Both the position numbers and the translations under genes were made by a program. A DNA stretch of 64,000 nucleotides from Arenibacter catalasegens. Its GTDB lineage: Bacteria; Bacteroidota; Bacteroidia; Flavobacteriales; Flavobacteriaceae. The stretch lies in NCBI RefSeq assembly GCF_002909235.1, contig NZ_PHQQ01000007.1, positions 124,001 through 188,000 of the forward strand. The letters run 5' to 3'. Positions within the stretch are counted from its first letter, which is position 1, and every line of letters starts with the position of its first letter. This document shows positions 32,706 through 40,941 of this stretch, piece by piece. The notes beneath the pieces were generated by a model. The model saw only the letters and a list, made by a program, of their open reading frames with translations, was not told where the DNA came from and made no database searches.

Positions 32706-32840
32706 ATGAGAGGAGATGCCAATACCTTAATTTACTTCATTGCGGCTGTTATTGTCTTACATTTTTTTGTTGATCTTATTTGGGTGGCCTATAAACTAAA
32801 TAAAAAAAAGGACGGTGATACTTCGGAAAAAAAGTATTAG
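32706..32840 (+). CDS. possible small membrane protein (44 residues) upstream of the B12 riboswitch
   Basis: ATG at 32706 opens a 44-codon frame with an N-terminal transmembrane helix (TLIYFIAAVIVLHFFVDLIW) and a basic tail (YKLNKKKDGDTSEKKY). It lies in the gap between the divergent btuF and btuB units, about 40 bp before the riboswitch. It is not a recognised family. Its location suggests a possible B12-related accessory role, but no direct evidence supports this. The size and layout are like the frame at 22609. Confidence 0.5.
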   Translation: MRGDANTLIYFIAAVIVLHFFVDLIWVAYKLNKKKDGDTSEKKY

Positions 32841-32879
32841 TTTCGCAGCGAATTTTGGTTTTTATTCTCTTAGTTTAGG

Positions 32880-33045
32880 AGGATAGGATTAAAAGGGAAT
32901 TCGGTGAGATTCCGAAACTGTTCCCGCAACTGTGAGCTTAATCCATGTATAATGGATGGCTATCATTTCTTCTAATACCACTGCCCTACATTTGAGGGTG
33001 GGAAGGTAAATGATAGTACGCAAGTCAGGAGACCTGCCATATTCA
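32880..33045 (+). ncRNA. cobalamin riboswitch controlling btuB
   Basis: The conserved elements are present in order: AAAGGGAATTCGGTGAGATT (the GGTGNGATTCC region) at about 32892-32911, CCCGCAACTGTGAGC at 32923-32937, a long hairpin arm with TATCATTT and AAATGATA (32961-32968, 33008-33015), and the B12 box GTCAGGAGACCTGCC at 33024-33038. It lies directly before the btuB start at 33090. The 3' end CCATATTCA (33037-33045) is an exact complement of TGAATATGG (33085-33093), which contains the start codon, so translational control by start-site sequestration is likely. Confidence 0.95.
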
Positions 33046-33089
33046 TCACTAAATAGAATAGATCTTCGGGCAAAAGGGTCTTCTTGAAT

Positions 33090-34934
33090 ATGGAAAAAAA
33101 ACGAATTTTTTTATTTTTTTGGGCATTATTGGCCATTGCACAGGTTTTTGGGCAAAGGGACAGTGTAATAGTTTTGGATGAGGTTGTTTTGAGCGACGCA
33201 AAACTCCTGCATTTCTCCAAGGGCACAAAAGTGAGGGCTATCAATGATTCTATCCGCCAAAAAAGCGGGGCTTCCCTAACCGATTTATTACGGTATAATT
33301 CCAATATTTATTTTAAGGAAAATGGTTACGGAATGGTATCCTCTGCGTCTTTTCGTGGAACCAACGCCCAACAAACGGCTGTAGTCTGGAATGGGATAAA
33401 CATAAATTCGCAACTTACAGGACAGACAGATTTTAATACTTTGATTCCTGGAAATTACAACAATGTAGTGGTCAGAAGCGGTGGAGGCAGCGTACAATAC
33501 GGCAGTGGAGCTGTTGGTGGAACTGTTTTGCTGAATGATAATTTTAAGTTTAATGAAGGCTGGAAAAATAATTTGCTAACAAGTTATGGTAGTTTTAATA
33601 CCAGTAAACTTGGCTTTAATACTTCTGTTAGTAATGAAAAAATATCATTACAATTGGGGATCAATCACCTTGCTTCTGATAACGATTATAAATATTTAGG
33701 AACGGATAGGAGAAATGAGAATGGAGCATATGATCATTTAAATTTAAATGCCAATGTTGGCATTATTTTATCCGAAACCCAAATATTAAAGGTCTACCAT
33801 AACACATTTTTTGGTGATCGGGATTTTTCAGGGACATTGACGGCCCCAGCTGATGAAAATTATAGGGATTTAAACCACAGGTCCTTAGTGGAGTTGGGAA
33901 GTTTTAATAAGCGAAAAATAGCCCGATTAAAAGTAGGGCATTTGTACGAACGTTATCGTTATTTCCCCAATAATCAAAGAGAGGAGTTTAGTTTTGGGCA
34001 AGCCAATACTTTTCTTGCCAACTACGATTATAAATATCAATTAAACAAAATCATCTTAAATGGAATAATCGATTTGTCTTCAATTAGTGCAGAAGGGACC
34101 TCGATTGAAAAGGCCAATAGAAATTTTGTTGCCGGTACTTTCTTGTGGTCACATGACCTCTCAGATAGATTAAATTATGGAATAAACCTTAGAAAGGAAA
34201 TGGTCAGTGATTTTGATAGTCCTTTTCTTTTTTCATTGAATAGTAGTTATGAAGTATCCACAAACTACACTTTAGCTATTAATGCGTCCAAAAACCATAG
34301 GATTCCAACCTTTAACGATTTGTATTGGACAGGTGCTGGCGCTAGTGGTAATTTGGACGTCACCCCCGAAAGCTCGTGGCAGTTGGAACTGGGACAATCA
34401 CTAAAGGGTGAAAATCATGCCCTTTCAGCAAATATATATACCATAAAAACCGATAATTTAATCCAATGGCGGCCCAATAATCAGGGCATTTGGATGGCGA
34501 TGAACGTACAAGATGTTTCCCAATATGGCTTGGAACTTGGTTTTGATTGGAAAAGGAAGTGGGGGAACCAAATTGTGGCTTGGGAAAGCGAATATACCTT
34601 TACCAAATCTACCGATAATACCACCAACAATCAATTGTTATATGTCCCTGAGCATCTATTCAGATCTAATTTGGCGTATCAATATAAGAGGCTTGTCGCC
34701 TTTTCTCAACTTCTGTACAACGGCTCTGTTTACACAACAACCGATAACAGTGATAGTTTACCAGGTTATGTTGTGGGTAATATGGGGTTGGATTATCACT
34801 GGGCTCTGAAGACCAAGGTGAAATTTATTTTGGGTCTTAAGGTCAACAACATTTTTAATACAAATTATCAGAATGTGGCATATAGACCTATGCCCAATAG
34901 AAATTTTCAACTACAATTAATCACTAAATTTTAA
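33090..34934 (+). CDS. BtuB-like TonB-dependent receptor
   Basis: This 614-residue outer-membrane receptor has a signal peptide (MEKKRIFLFFWALLAIAQVFGQ), a plug domain at about 30-140 (SFRGTNAQQTAVVWNGININ, VVVRSGGGSVQYGSGAVGG) and a 22-stranded barrel ending in Phe (FQLQLITKF). The size fits BtuB-type rather than the longer SusC-type. The riboswitch directly upstream makes vitamin B12 the predicted substrate. The start is the ATG at 33090; an in-frame TTG at 33084 is 6 nt earlier. It is followed 14 bp later by a surface lipoprotein gene. Confidence 0.93.
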   Translation: MEKKRIFLFFWALLAIAQVFGQRDSVIVLDEVVLSDAKLLHFSKGTKVRAINDSIRQKSGASLTDLLRYNSNIYFKENGYGMVSSASFRGTNAQQTAVVWNGININSQLTGQTDFNTLIPGNYNNVVVRSGGGSVQYGSGAVGGTVLLNDNFKFNEGWKNNLLTSYGSFNTSKLGFNTSVSNEKISLQLGINHLASDNDYKYLGTDRRNENGAYDHLNLNANVGIILSETQILKVYHNTFFGDRDFSGTLTAPADENYRDLNHRSLVELGSFNKRKIARLKVGHLYERYRYFPNNQREEFSFGQANTFLANYDYKYQLNKIILNGIIDLSSISAEGTSIEKANRNFVAGTFLWSHDLSDRLNYGINLRKEMVSDFDSPFLFSLNSSYEVSTNYTLAINASKNHRIPTFNDLYWTGAGASGNLDVTPESSWQLELGQSLKGENHALSANIYTIKTDNLIQWRPNNQGIWMAMNVQDVSQYGLELGFDWKRKWGNQIVAWESEYTFTKSTDNTTNNQLLYVPEHLFRSNLAYQYKRLVAFSQLLYNGSVYTTTDNSDSLPGYVVGNMGLDYHWALKTKVKFILGLKVNNIFNTNYQNVAYRPMPNRNFQLQLITKF

Positions 34935-34948
34935 AACAGCTTAAACAA

Positions 34949-36004
34949 ATGAAGATTAGAAATGTATTTTTATCCCTAATGATTATGGGCCTTTCCTGGT
35001 CATGTACCAATGATGATGACGGGGTTCAGGAGCCTTTGGGTGATTACGAAAATGGAATATTGGTTTCCAACGAAGGCCCCTTTAGCAATGGCTCTGGAAC
35101 TGTCTCTTTTATTTCCGAGGATTTATCAATGGTAGAAAATGGTATTTATAAAAAGACGAATGATGAAGACCTTGGAAATGTTGTACAGTCCATCGGTTTC
35201 ACAGACGAGGAGGCTTTTATTGTAGCCAATGTCTCCAACAAGATAAATGTTGTAAACAGATATACGTTTGAAAAAATCGCAAGTATTGATGAAGGGTTGA
35301 ATAATCCGAGGTATTTCATTGCGGTTAACGGAAAAGGCTATGTAACCAATTGGGGGGACACTGCGGATGATTCGGATGATTTTGTTGCGATTATAAATCT
35401 GCAAACTTATTCTGTGGAGGGAACAATATCGGTAGTATTGGGGCCTGAAGCCATTCTGGCAAAGGACAATACGGTTTATGTAGCTCATCAAGGAGCTTGG
35501 GGACAAAATAATAAGGTTACCGTAATAAATACGGCCACCAACGATGTGGTTAAGCTTATAACCGTTGGTGATGTACCTAATTCGATGCAATTGGATGGTT
35601 CTGGAAACCTATGGGTATTGGCATCTGGAAAACCATCGTACACCAATGATGAAACGGCAGGAGTACTTTCCAAGATCAATACTTCCACCAATGTGGTAGA
35701 TGCGAATTTTCAATTTGATACTACTCAGCACCCAGGGGGGTTAAATTTAGATGGAAGTGATTTGTATTATAATTTAGGTGATAAGGTGTACAAACAAAGT
35801 CCATCCGCATCTAGCTTAAGTCTGGATGTAGTATTGGAAGGCGTTAGCTTTTATACAATGGCAGTACACAATGGACGGTTATACGGGACGGATGCAGGTG
35901 ACTACGCAAGTAATGGAACCTTGACCGTTTATGACTTAAATACCAAATTGGCCATCGAAACCCTAAATGTGGGATTAATACCTGGCGGGATATACTTCAA
36001 TTAG
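34949..36004 (+). CDS. BtuG-like surface beta-propeller lipoprotein
   Basis: This 351-residue lipoprotein (lipobox region GLSWSC, lipidated Cys19) starts with an acidic stretch (TNDDDG) typical of surface-exposed Bacteroidota lipoproteins. It is predicted to be a seven-bladed YncE/DUF5074-like propeller with repeats such as YVTNWGDTADDSDDFVAIIN, VYVAHQGAWGQNNKVTVINT and LWVLASGKPSYTN. In Bacteroides, BtuG is a propeller lipoprotein that captures B12 at the cell surface beside BtuB. Position after btuB and under the riboswitch supports a BtuG role; sequence similarity to BtuG itself could not be measured. It ends at a bidirectional terminator. Confidence 0.82.
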   Translation: MKIRNVFLSLMIMGLSWSCTNDDDGVQEPLGDYENGILVSNEGPFSNGSGTVSFISEDLSMVENGIYKKTNDEDLGNVVQSIGFTDEEAFIVANVSNKINVVNRYTFEKIASIDEGLNNPRYFIAVNGKGYVTNWGDTADDSDDFVAIINLQTYSVEGTISVVLGPEAILAKDNTVYVAHQGAWGQNNKVTVINTATNDVVKLITVGDVPNSMQLDGSGNLWVLASGKPSYTNDETAGVLSKINTSTNVVDANFQFDTTQHPGGLNLDGSDLYYNLGDKVYKQSPSASSLSLDVVLEGVSFYTMAVHNGRLYGTDAGDYASNGTLTVYDLNTKLAIETLNVGLIPGGIYFN

Positions 36005-36034
36005 GCAAATAGGGCTGTAAGCTTAAGAAACTAG

Positions 36035-36076
36035 AACCCCTCATTTACTAGGTCTTTACCATGTAAATGAGGGGTT
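36035..36076. terminator. bidirectional intrinsic terminator
   Basis: AACCCCTCATTTAC (36035-36048) and GTAAATGAGGGGTT (36063-36076) are exact reverse complements with a 14-nt loop; T-rich sequence follows on the plus strand. It lies between the B12 operon and the convergent S41 peptidase gene. Confidence 0.85.
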
Positions 36077-36100
36077 TATTTTTTTTAGAAATATTAATTC

Positions 36101-37573
36101 TTATTGAAAAGTAAAATCAAGAGGTTTGTCCAAGTACATATTGTCCTTTATTGGGGTAAACATCTTAGTGTTGGAAACTTCATTTATTGGCATTTTTACA
36201 GTAAAATCCCTTTTGGCACTTACCCCGGTAATCTCTTGGATAGCTCTAGCAAATAGCGGTTCGGTTACGTTTCCAAGGATTCCTAGATTAGAAAGGTCTT
36301 CCTTTAGGACTACATCAGGAGCCAAGCCCGAGGTATAGTCCGAAAAGCCATCGGAATTCTCATTTCTCCCCATAAGCGGCTGCATGGCCCACAAATTACC
36401 CGGATTAATTTTATTCTCCCTATCGGCTCTATATATGTAGTCGTTGTCTATATCATCTACCATGGTTACCGAGAATTCATTCTTTCCCCTAGTAGTTTCA
36501 CCAATGTGAAAAATATCTATATAGGGCGCCAATCCGTTCATGACCAATTCACTGGCCGAGGCGGAACTGCCCGTGGCAAGAACATATACTTTAGTAAGGT
36601 TTAGGCTGTTCAAACTTGTTCCTTTATCCGTTTTATTGGCAAAATAATCTTCAAGTTGTTCTTTCTTAAGGGCTCCTTGTATCTTATCGTTCCATCGTTG
36701 TCTCACATATAGTTCATCGGTATTGGTGCCATATATCATACTGGCCAATAATCTGGAACTGTTTACGGAACCACCAGGGTTATAGCGTAGATCGACAACC
36801 AATTCTGTTGCGCCTTCGGTTTTAAACTGTCCGAAAGCGGTATTCAGTAATTCATTATATCCACTTGTAAAACCATTGTACATCAAGTAGGCAATTTTGG
36901 TTCCATTAACCTCTACCGTCTTGGCGATCAGTATGGGGTTTTCTTGTAATCCTTCTTCCTTGGTCAATATTACCTCCTTATCATTATCTGTAACAACCGT
37001 GCCAGATATATCTGCCATTCCAAGGGTATAGGTATCTGAATTTCCGAAGAGTAGACCCACATAATTGGCATCCGTAAGTTGAGTACCGTTAACACGCGTA
37101 AATATTTCCCCTCTAGCAATATCTTTGGAGGAAGCGTTGGAATTTGGAATTATGTATCTCACGTATCCAAAAAGATCGGTACTGCCCTCATTTCGAGCTA
37201 GACCAAACTCCAAGCCATTACTTTTTGAAACGCCTTCAAGGGAGTTGACCAAGGTTTTGTAATCGTCTTCTAAAAAGCTAAACCTGTCAATGGCCGTACT
37301 GGCACCAACAATATTAGAGTGTTTATAACAGGTTTGGTAGAAGAATTCTTCCGGATCAGAGTATTTTTCAAGATAGGTTACATAATCTTCATTGGTAGTA
37401 AATCTATTGTCACCTAAATTAGGCGCATCAGCCTGCCAAAAATACCATTGATTTAGACCTTGCCACATAAAGTTCTGTACAGTTGTCTCCTTTGGATAGG
37501 TGAAGGCATCATCATCCTTGTCTGAACAAGAAAGAATCATACTAATTAATAGAAGCCCTAGGATTTTTTTCAT
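36101..37573 (-). CDS. S41 family peptidase lipoprotein (copy 1)
   Basis: This is a 490-residue lipoprotein protease (MKKILGLLLISMILSC, lipidated Cys16, then acidic DKDDD). It has an N-terminal helical part, a PDZ-like region at about 100-220 (LEFGLARNEGSTDLFGYVRY, IARGEIFTRVNGTQLTDANY) and an S41 tail-specific protease domain with KIAYLMYNGF, ELVVDLRYNPGG and the nucleophile motif LATGSSASASELV, followed by the catalytic Lys in ETTRGKNEFS. I use the ATG at 37573; a start 30 bp earlier would put a non-hydrophobic stretch before the signal. It is paired with a close paralogue immediately upstream. Substrate unknown. Confidence 0.92.
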   Translation of the reverse strand: MKKILGLLLISMILSCSDKDDDAFTYPKETTVQNFMWQGLNQWYFWQADAPNLGDNRFTTNEDYVTYLEKYSDPEEFFYQTCYKHSNIVGASTAIDRFSFLEDDYKTLVNSLEGVSKSNGLEFGLARNEGSTDLFGYVRYIIPNSNASSKDIARGEIFTRVNGTQLTDANYVGLLFGNSDTYTLGMADISGTVVTDNDKEVILTKEEGLQENPILIAKTVEVNGTKIAYLMYNGFTSGYNELLNTAFGQFKTEGATELVVDLRYNPGGSVNSSRLLASMIYGTNTDELYVRQRWNDKIQGALKKEQLEDYFANKTDKGTSLNSLNLTKVYVLATGSSASASELVMNGLAPYIDIFHIGETTRGKNEFSVTMVDDIDNDYIYRADRENKINPGNLWAMQPLMGRNENSDGFSDYTSGLAPDVVLKEDLSNLGILGNVTEPLFARAIQEITGVSAKRDFTVKMPINEVSNTKMFTPIKDNMYLDKPLDFTFQ

Positions 37574-37669
37574 GATGTAATTGTAATGTTTATAGTCTCG
37601 CACATTATTTAAATTCGCCTAGTTGGACGGTTATAGGCACTGCCGACACCAATTGTAGGGTATCAGCTT

Positions 37670-39154
37670 CTATTTTTTTGTCAAGTTTAATGGATTTTTA
37701 ATATCCATAAACATATTATCCTTGATTTTTGTGAACATTTTGGAACTACTTATCAGTTTAACCGGCATATTTACTGTCAAATCCATTTTTGCGCTAGTTC
37801 CTGTAATCTCTCCAATCGCCTTGGCTAATAGGGGTTCATTCATATTACCTAAGACGCCTAAATTAGATATGTCTTCTGGCAAGACAAAATTTGGTATAAG
37901 TCCGTCTGTGTATTCGGAAAAACCGTTGGCATTTTCATTTCTACCAATTAATGGTTGTATAGCCCATTGATTTTCCGGGTTGATTTTATCTTCCCTGTTT
38001 GGACTGTACACATTTCCGTTATCAAAATCATCGACAAAGGTTACCGAAAATTCATTTTTACCTGTTGTTGAGGTTCCGATATGGATTACCTCTATATAAG
38101 GTTCCAGGCCATTCATAACCAATTCACTTGCTGACGCAGTACTCCCGGTAGCTAAAACATATACCTTATTTAGGCCTAACGTATTTATAGGTGTATTGTT
38201 GTCTGTCTTGTCTGCGAAATACTCAAATAGTTCGGAGTCCTTAAATTCCAATTGTAGCTTTTGGTTATATCGGGCCTTAAGAAAAATACTATTGGTAAAA
38301 GTTCCGTAAATCATGCTCGATAATAATCGAGCCGAATTGACCGAACCTCCTGGATTGTACCTTAAATCCAATACTAAATCCGTTACGCCAGATGACTTGA
38401 ACTCTCCAAACACATCATTCAACTGTTCATCAAATTCGTTAGTAAAGCCATTGTACATTAAATAGCCTATTTTTTTACCTCCGGTTTCCAAAATATTGGA
38501 GATAAATATGGGATTCTCAGTAAGGTTAGCCTCTTTAGTCAAAGTAACTTCCCTATCTGTGTTTGTAATAGTATTATTAGAGATATCAGCCAAATTCAAG
38601 GTATAGGTATCACTTTCGCCAAACAATAGATCTACATAGTTGGTCAAGTTCAGGGTAGTGCCATTAACACCTGTAAAAATATCCCCCCTTTGTATGTCTT
38701 TTGTAGCGGCATTGGAATTCGGGATGATATAACGAACGTACCCATAAACATCATCGCTATCGGCAAATAAACTTAGACCAAATTCTACACCGTTGCTCTT
38801 GGAGATACCTGAAAAAGACTGTGTCAATTCCTTATAATCTTCCGCATAAAAACTGAAGCGGTCTTCACTGAAAAGTAATTTGTCGTCAAAAAACTTTCCT
38901 GGTTCCTGCTCAGATTCCAAAAATGTCACATAATCCTCATTAGAATTAAAGCGAGAATCACTAAGGTCCGTCACATCGCTTTGCCAAAAATAATATGCAT
39001 TCATAGTCTGCCACATAAAATCTTGGACCGTTATATCTATTTCTGGGGTAGCAATTATTTCTTCAATCTCTCCTGTAACCAGGTTGTCATCATTCTTACT
39101 ACAACTGCTGAGAAACAAACTCAATCCTAAAAATCCTAATAAATACTTCTTCAT
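37670..39154 (-). CDS. S41 family peptidase lipoprotein (copy 2)
   Basis: This 494-residue lipoprotein (MKKYLLGFLGLSLFLSSC) has the same layout as the downstream copy: PDZ-like region (VEFGLSLFADSDDVYGYVRY, IQRGDIFTGVNGTTLN), IGYLMYNGFTNEF, DLVLDLRYNPGG, nucleophile motif LATGSTASASELV and Lys in STTGKNEFS. The two copies share whole blocks such as GYVRYIIPNSNA and NPGGSVNS, so they arose by tandem duplication. The start is taken at the ATG at 39154, where the signal begins; the upstream in-frame ATG adds 15 residues. The gap to copy 1 is 96 bp, so cotranscription is likely. Confidence 0.92.
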   Translation of the reverse strand: MKKYLLGFLGLSLFLSSCSKNDDNLVTGEIEEIIATPEIDITVQDFMWQTMNAYYFWQSDVTDLSDSRFNSNEDYVTFLESEQEPGKFFDDKLLFSEDRFSFYAEDYKELTQSFSGISKSNGVEFGLSLFADSDDVYGYVRYIIPNSNAATKDIQRGDIFTGVNGTTLNLTNYVDLLFGESDTYTLNLADISNNTITNTDREVTLTKEANLTENPIFISNILETGGKKIGYLMYNGFTNEFDEQLNDVFGEFKSSGVTDLVLDLRYNPGGSVNSARLLSSMIYGTFTNSIFLKARYNQKLQLEFKDSELFEYFADKTDNNTPINTLGLNKVYVLATGSTASASELVMNGLEPYIEVIHIGTSTTGKNEFSVTFVDDFDNGNVYSPNREDKINPENQWAIQPLIGRNENANGFSEYTDGLIPNFVLPEDISNLGVLGNMNEPLLAKAIGEITGTSAKMDLTVNMPVKLISSSKMFTKIKDNMFMDIKNPLNLTKK

Positions 39155-39322
39155 AGTTTGTATAATAAACGCCGAAACATTATTAACTGTGGCGAGCAAA
39201 TATCATCCCATTAAAAAAGTAAACATCAGTTTTGGGGAACGATTTTAAATATATACGGATATATTACCTATTTGGTTTCCATAGGGCTAAATTACTTACA
39301 TTGTAAAGAAATAGAAACAAAT

Positions 39323-39348
39323 TGTAACAATATTCGATGTATGTCGTC
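39323..39348 (+). promoter_or_regulatory. candidate ECF-type promoter of the sigma factor operon
   Basis: TGTAACA at 39323-39329 and CGTC at 39345-39348, 15 nt apart, resemble the AAC-type -35 and CGT-type -10 elements recognised by ECF sigma factors. The pair lies 48 bp before the sigma factor gene and differs from the TAnnTTTG promoters elsewhere in the window. This suggests that the sigma factor transcribes its own operon. Confidence 0.5.
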
Positions 39349-39396
39349 TTCCTATTGTAAGCCTATTATTAAGGATTATAAAACAACTAAACCAAA

Positions 39397-39906
39397 ATGC
39401 AACAAACTGAGTTTTTAAATGTGGTTTTACCATTTAAGGATAAACTTTATAGGTTAGCTAAACGTTTATTGGTTTCTAAAGAAGAAGCGGAGGATGCCAC
39501 ACAAGAAATCTTAATGAAGCTATGGTCCAAAAAAAAAGTGATGACCGGCTATAATAATGTAGAGGCATATGCCATGATGATGACCAAGAATTTTTGCTTG
39601 GACCGACTTAAATCCAAACAGGCAGGGAATCTAAAATTGGTGCATAGTAATTATAAGGATGAAAATGTTTCATTGCAAACCCAAGTAGAGGTCAGTGACA
39701 GTTTAAGTTGGGTAGAAAAAATTATGGAAGAATTGCCCGAGCAACAAAAAATGGTATTACAACTACGGGATGTTGAACAATATGAATTTGGAGAAATATC
39801 GGAATTGTTAGGCATGAGTGCAACTGCCGTTAGGGTAACATTATCCAGGGCAAGAAAAACAGTAAGGGAGAAATTAGTACAAAAGCACAATTATGGAATT
39901 CAATAA
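39397..39906 (+). CDS. ECF RNA polymerase sigma factor
   Basis: This 169-residue sigma-70 family protein has region 2 at about 10-80 (YRLAKRLLVSKEEAEDATQE, KLWSKK) and region 4 at about 105-160 (LPEQQKMVLQLRDVEQYEFG, EISELLGMSATAVRVTLSRA). It lacks regions 1 and 3, as ECF sigma factors do. The next gene overlaps it by 14 bp and encodes a small membrane protein expected to act as anti-sigma factor. Two DUF4252 genes complete the operon. The stimulus is unknown. Confidence 0.95.
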   Translation: MQQTEFLNVVLPFKDKLYRLAKRLLVSKEEAEDATQEILMKLWSKKKVMTGYNNVEAYAMMMTKNFCLDRLKSKQAGNLKLVHSNYKDENVSLQTQVEVSDSLSWVEKIMEELPEQQKMVLQLRDVEQYEFGEISELLGMSATAVRVTLSRARKTVREKLVQKHNYGIQ

Positions 39907-40315
39907 CATAGAAAAATTATTGGAAAAGTATTTTGAAGCAACTACCACAGTTGCCGAAGAAGAAATATTGAGGGATTTTTTTACAAAGGAGGATGTTCCT
40001 TTGCACTTAAAAAAATATGCTTCGTTATTTCAGTATTTTTCCATTGCCAAAGAAGAACGGTTTACCAAGCAGGTTCCACTAAAACCTAGTAAAAAAAGAT
40101 ATATAAAGTGGATTTCCGTTGCAGCTGTAAGCATCTTAGTGTTTGGTATATATTTTGGAAGAAGCTACCAGGAACAGAAAGAAGCGGAATTCGCCTATCA
40201 GGAAACCAAAAAGGCATTAAGTCTTTTGGCGACCAATCTTGGTAGAGGAACCGAGAAAGTGGCCTATTTGAGAGAATTTGAAGAAACAAAACAAAAAATT
40301 TACAACAGAAATTAA
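39893..40315 (+). CDS. putative membrane anti-sigma factor
   Basis: This 140-residue protein has a cytoplasmic N-terminal part of about 65 residues (NNIEKLLEKYFEATTTVAEE, then DFFTKEDVPLHLKKY), which resembles the short sigma-binding helices of Bacteroidota anti-sigma proteins, one transmembrane helix (residues about 66-86, KWISVAAVSILVFGIYFG) and a short periplasmic C-terminus. It has no FecR or RsgI-like sensor domain and no zinc-binding HxxxCxxC motif. Overlap of 14 bp with the sigma gene indicates coupled translation. Confidence 0.78.
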   Translation: MEFNNIEKLLEKYFEATTTVAEEEILRDFFTKEDVPLHLKKYASLFQYFSIAKEERFTKQVPLKPSKKRYIKWISVAAVSILVFGIYFGRSYQEQKEAEFAYQETKKALSLLATNLGRGTEKVAYLREFEETKQKIYNRN

Positions 40316-40325
40316 ATTAAAAAAG

Positions 40326-40874
40326 ATGAAAAAAAATATTATAATAGCCTTGGTAGCAGTACTGCCATTAATTGGATTTTCGCAATCCATGTTCGATAAG
40401 TATGAGGATTTAGATAATGTAAGTGCCGTTGTGGTCAACGAAAGTATGTTTAAGTTATTAAGTAAAATAAACGTGGAGGTCGATGACAAAGAAGCACAGG
40501 ATTTTATGGATATAGCCCAAAATCTAAGAAATCTAAAGGTTTTTATCACAGAGGACAAAAAGGTTTCTGCAGATATGCAGTCTACCATGGAAAGATACTT
40601 AAAATCCTCATCATTACAGGAACTTATGAGGGTTAAGGATAAGGATGCCAATGTGAAATTTTATATCAAAAGCGGAAAGGATGAAGACCATGTGAGCGAA
40701 CTGTTAATGTTTGTAACGGGTGTCAAAAATATGAATGTGGAAATCAATGACCGTAAAATAGAAACGGTATTACTTTCCTTAACTGGAGATATAGATTTAA
40801 ATAAGATCGGGTCACTTACGCAAAAGATGAATTTACCTTCAGAACTGAGTAAGGCAGGCAAGAATAAGAAATAA
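40326..40874 (+). CDS. DUF4252 exported protein
   Basis: This 182-residue protein has a signal peptide (MKKNIIIALVAVLPLIGFSQ). The mature part (FDKYEDLDNVSAVVVNESMF, KVFITEDKKVSADM, and VSELLMFVTGVKNMNVEIND) is a DUF4252 domain, a small alpha/beta fold found beside ECF sigma operons in Bacteroidota. The start at 40326 is chosen because the signal begins there; an upstream frame adds 16 lysine-rich residues overlapping the anti-sigma gene. Followed after 67 bp, which include an inverted repeat, by a second DUF4252 gene. Function unknown. Confidence 0.85.
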   Translation: MKKNIIIALVAVLPLIGFSQSMFDKYEDLDNVSAVVVNESMFKLLSKINVEVDDKEAQDFMDIAQNLRNLKVFITEDKKVSADMQSTMERYLKSSSLQELMRVKDKDANVKFYIKSGKDEDHVSELLMFVTGVKNMNVEINDRKIETVLLSLTGDIDLNKIGSLTQKMNLPSELSKAGKNKK

Positions 40875-40878
40875 ATGG

Positions 40879-40916
40879 ACATGCGCAGTGGGTTTTTAAA
40901 AACCTGCTGCGCATGT
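40879..40916 (+). repeat. nested inverted repeat between the DUF4252 genes
   Basis: Outer arms ACATGCGCAG (40879-40888) and CTGCGCATGT (40907-40916) enclose inner arms GGTTTTT and AAAAACC (40891-40897, 40898-40904). It forms a strong stem with a TG/TG internal mismatch and no T-tract, so it probably sets relative levels or stability of the two mRNA parts rather than stopping transcription. Confidence 0.65.
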
Positions 40917-40941
40917 TGTCTAAGAACTTAAAACACGGAAA

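Noticed and set aside
33084-33089. TTG start 6 nt before the btuB ATG
   Set aside because: The ATG at 33090 begins the signal peptide and is the codon paired by the riboswitch 3' end.
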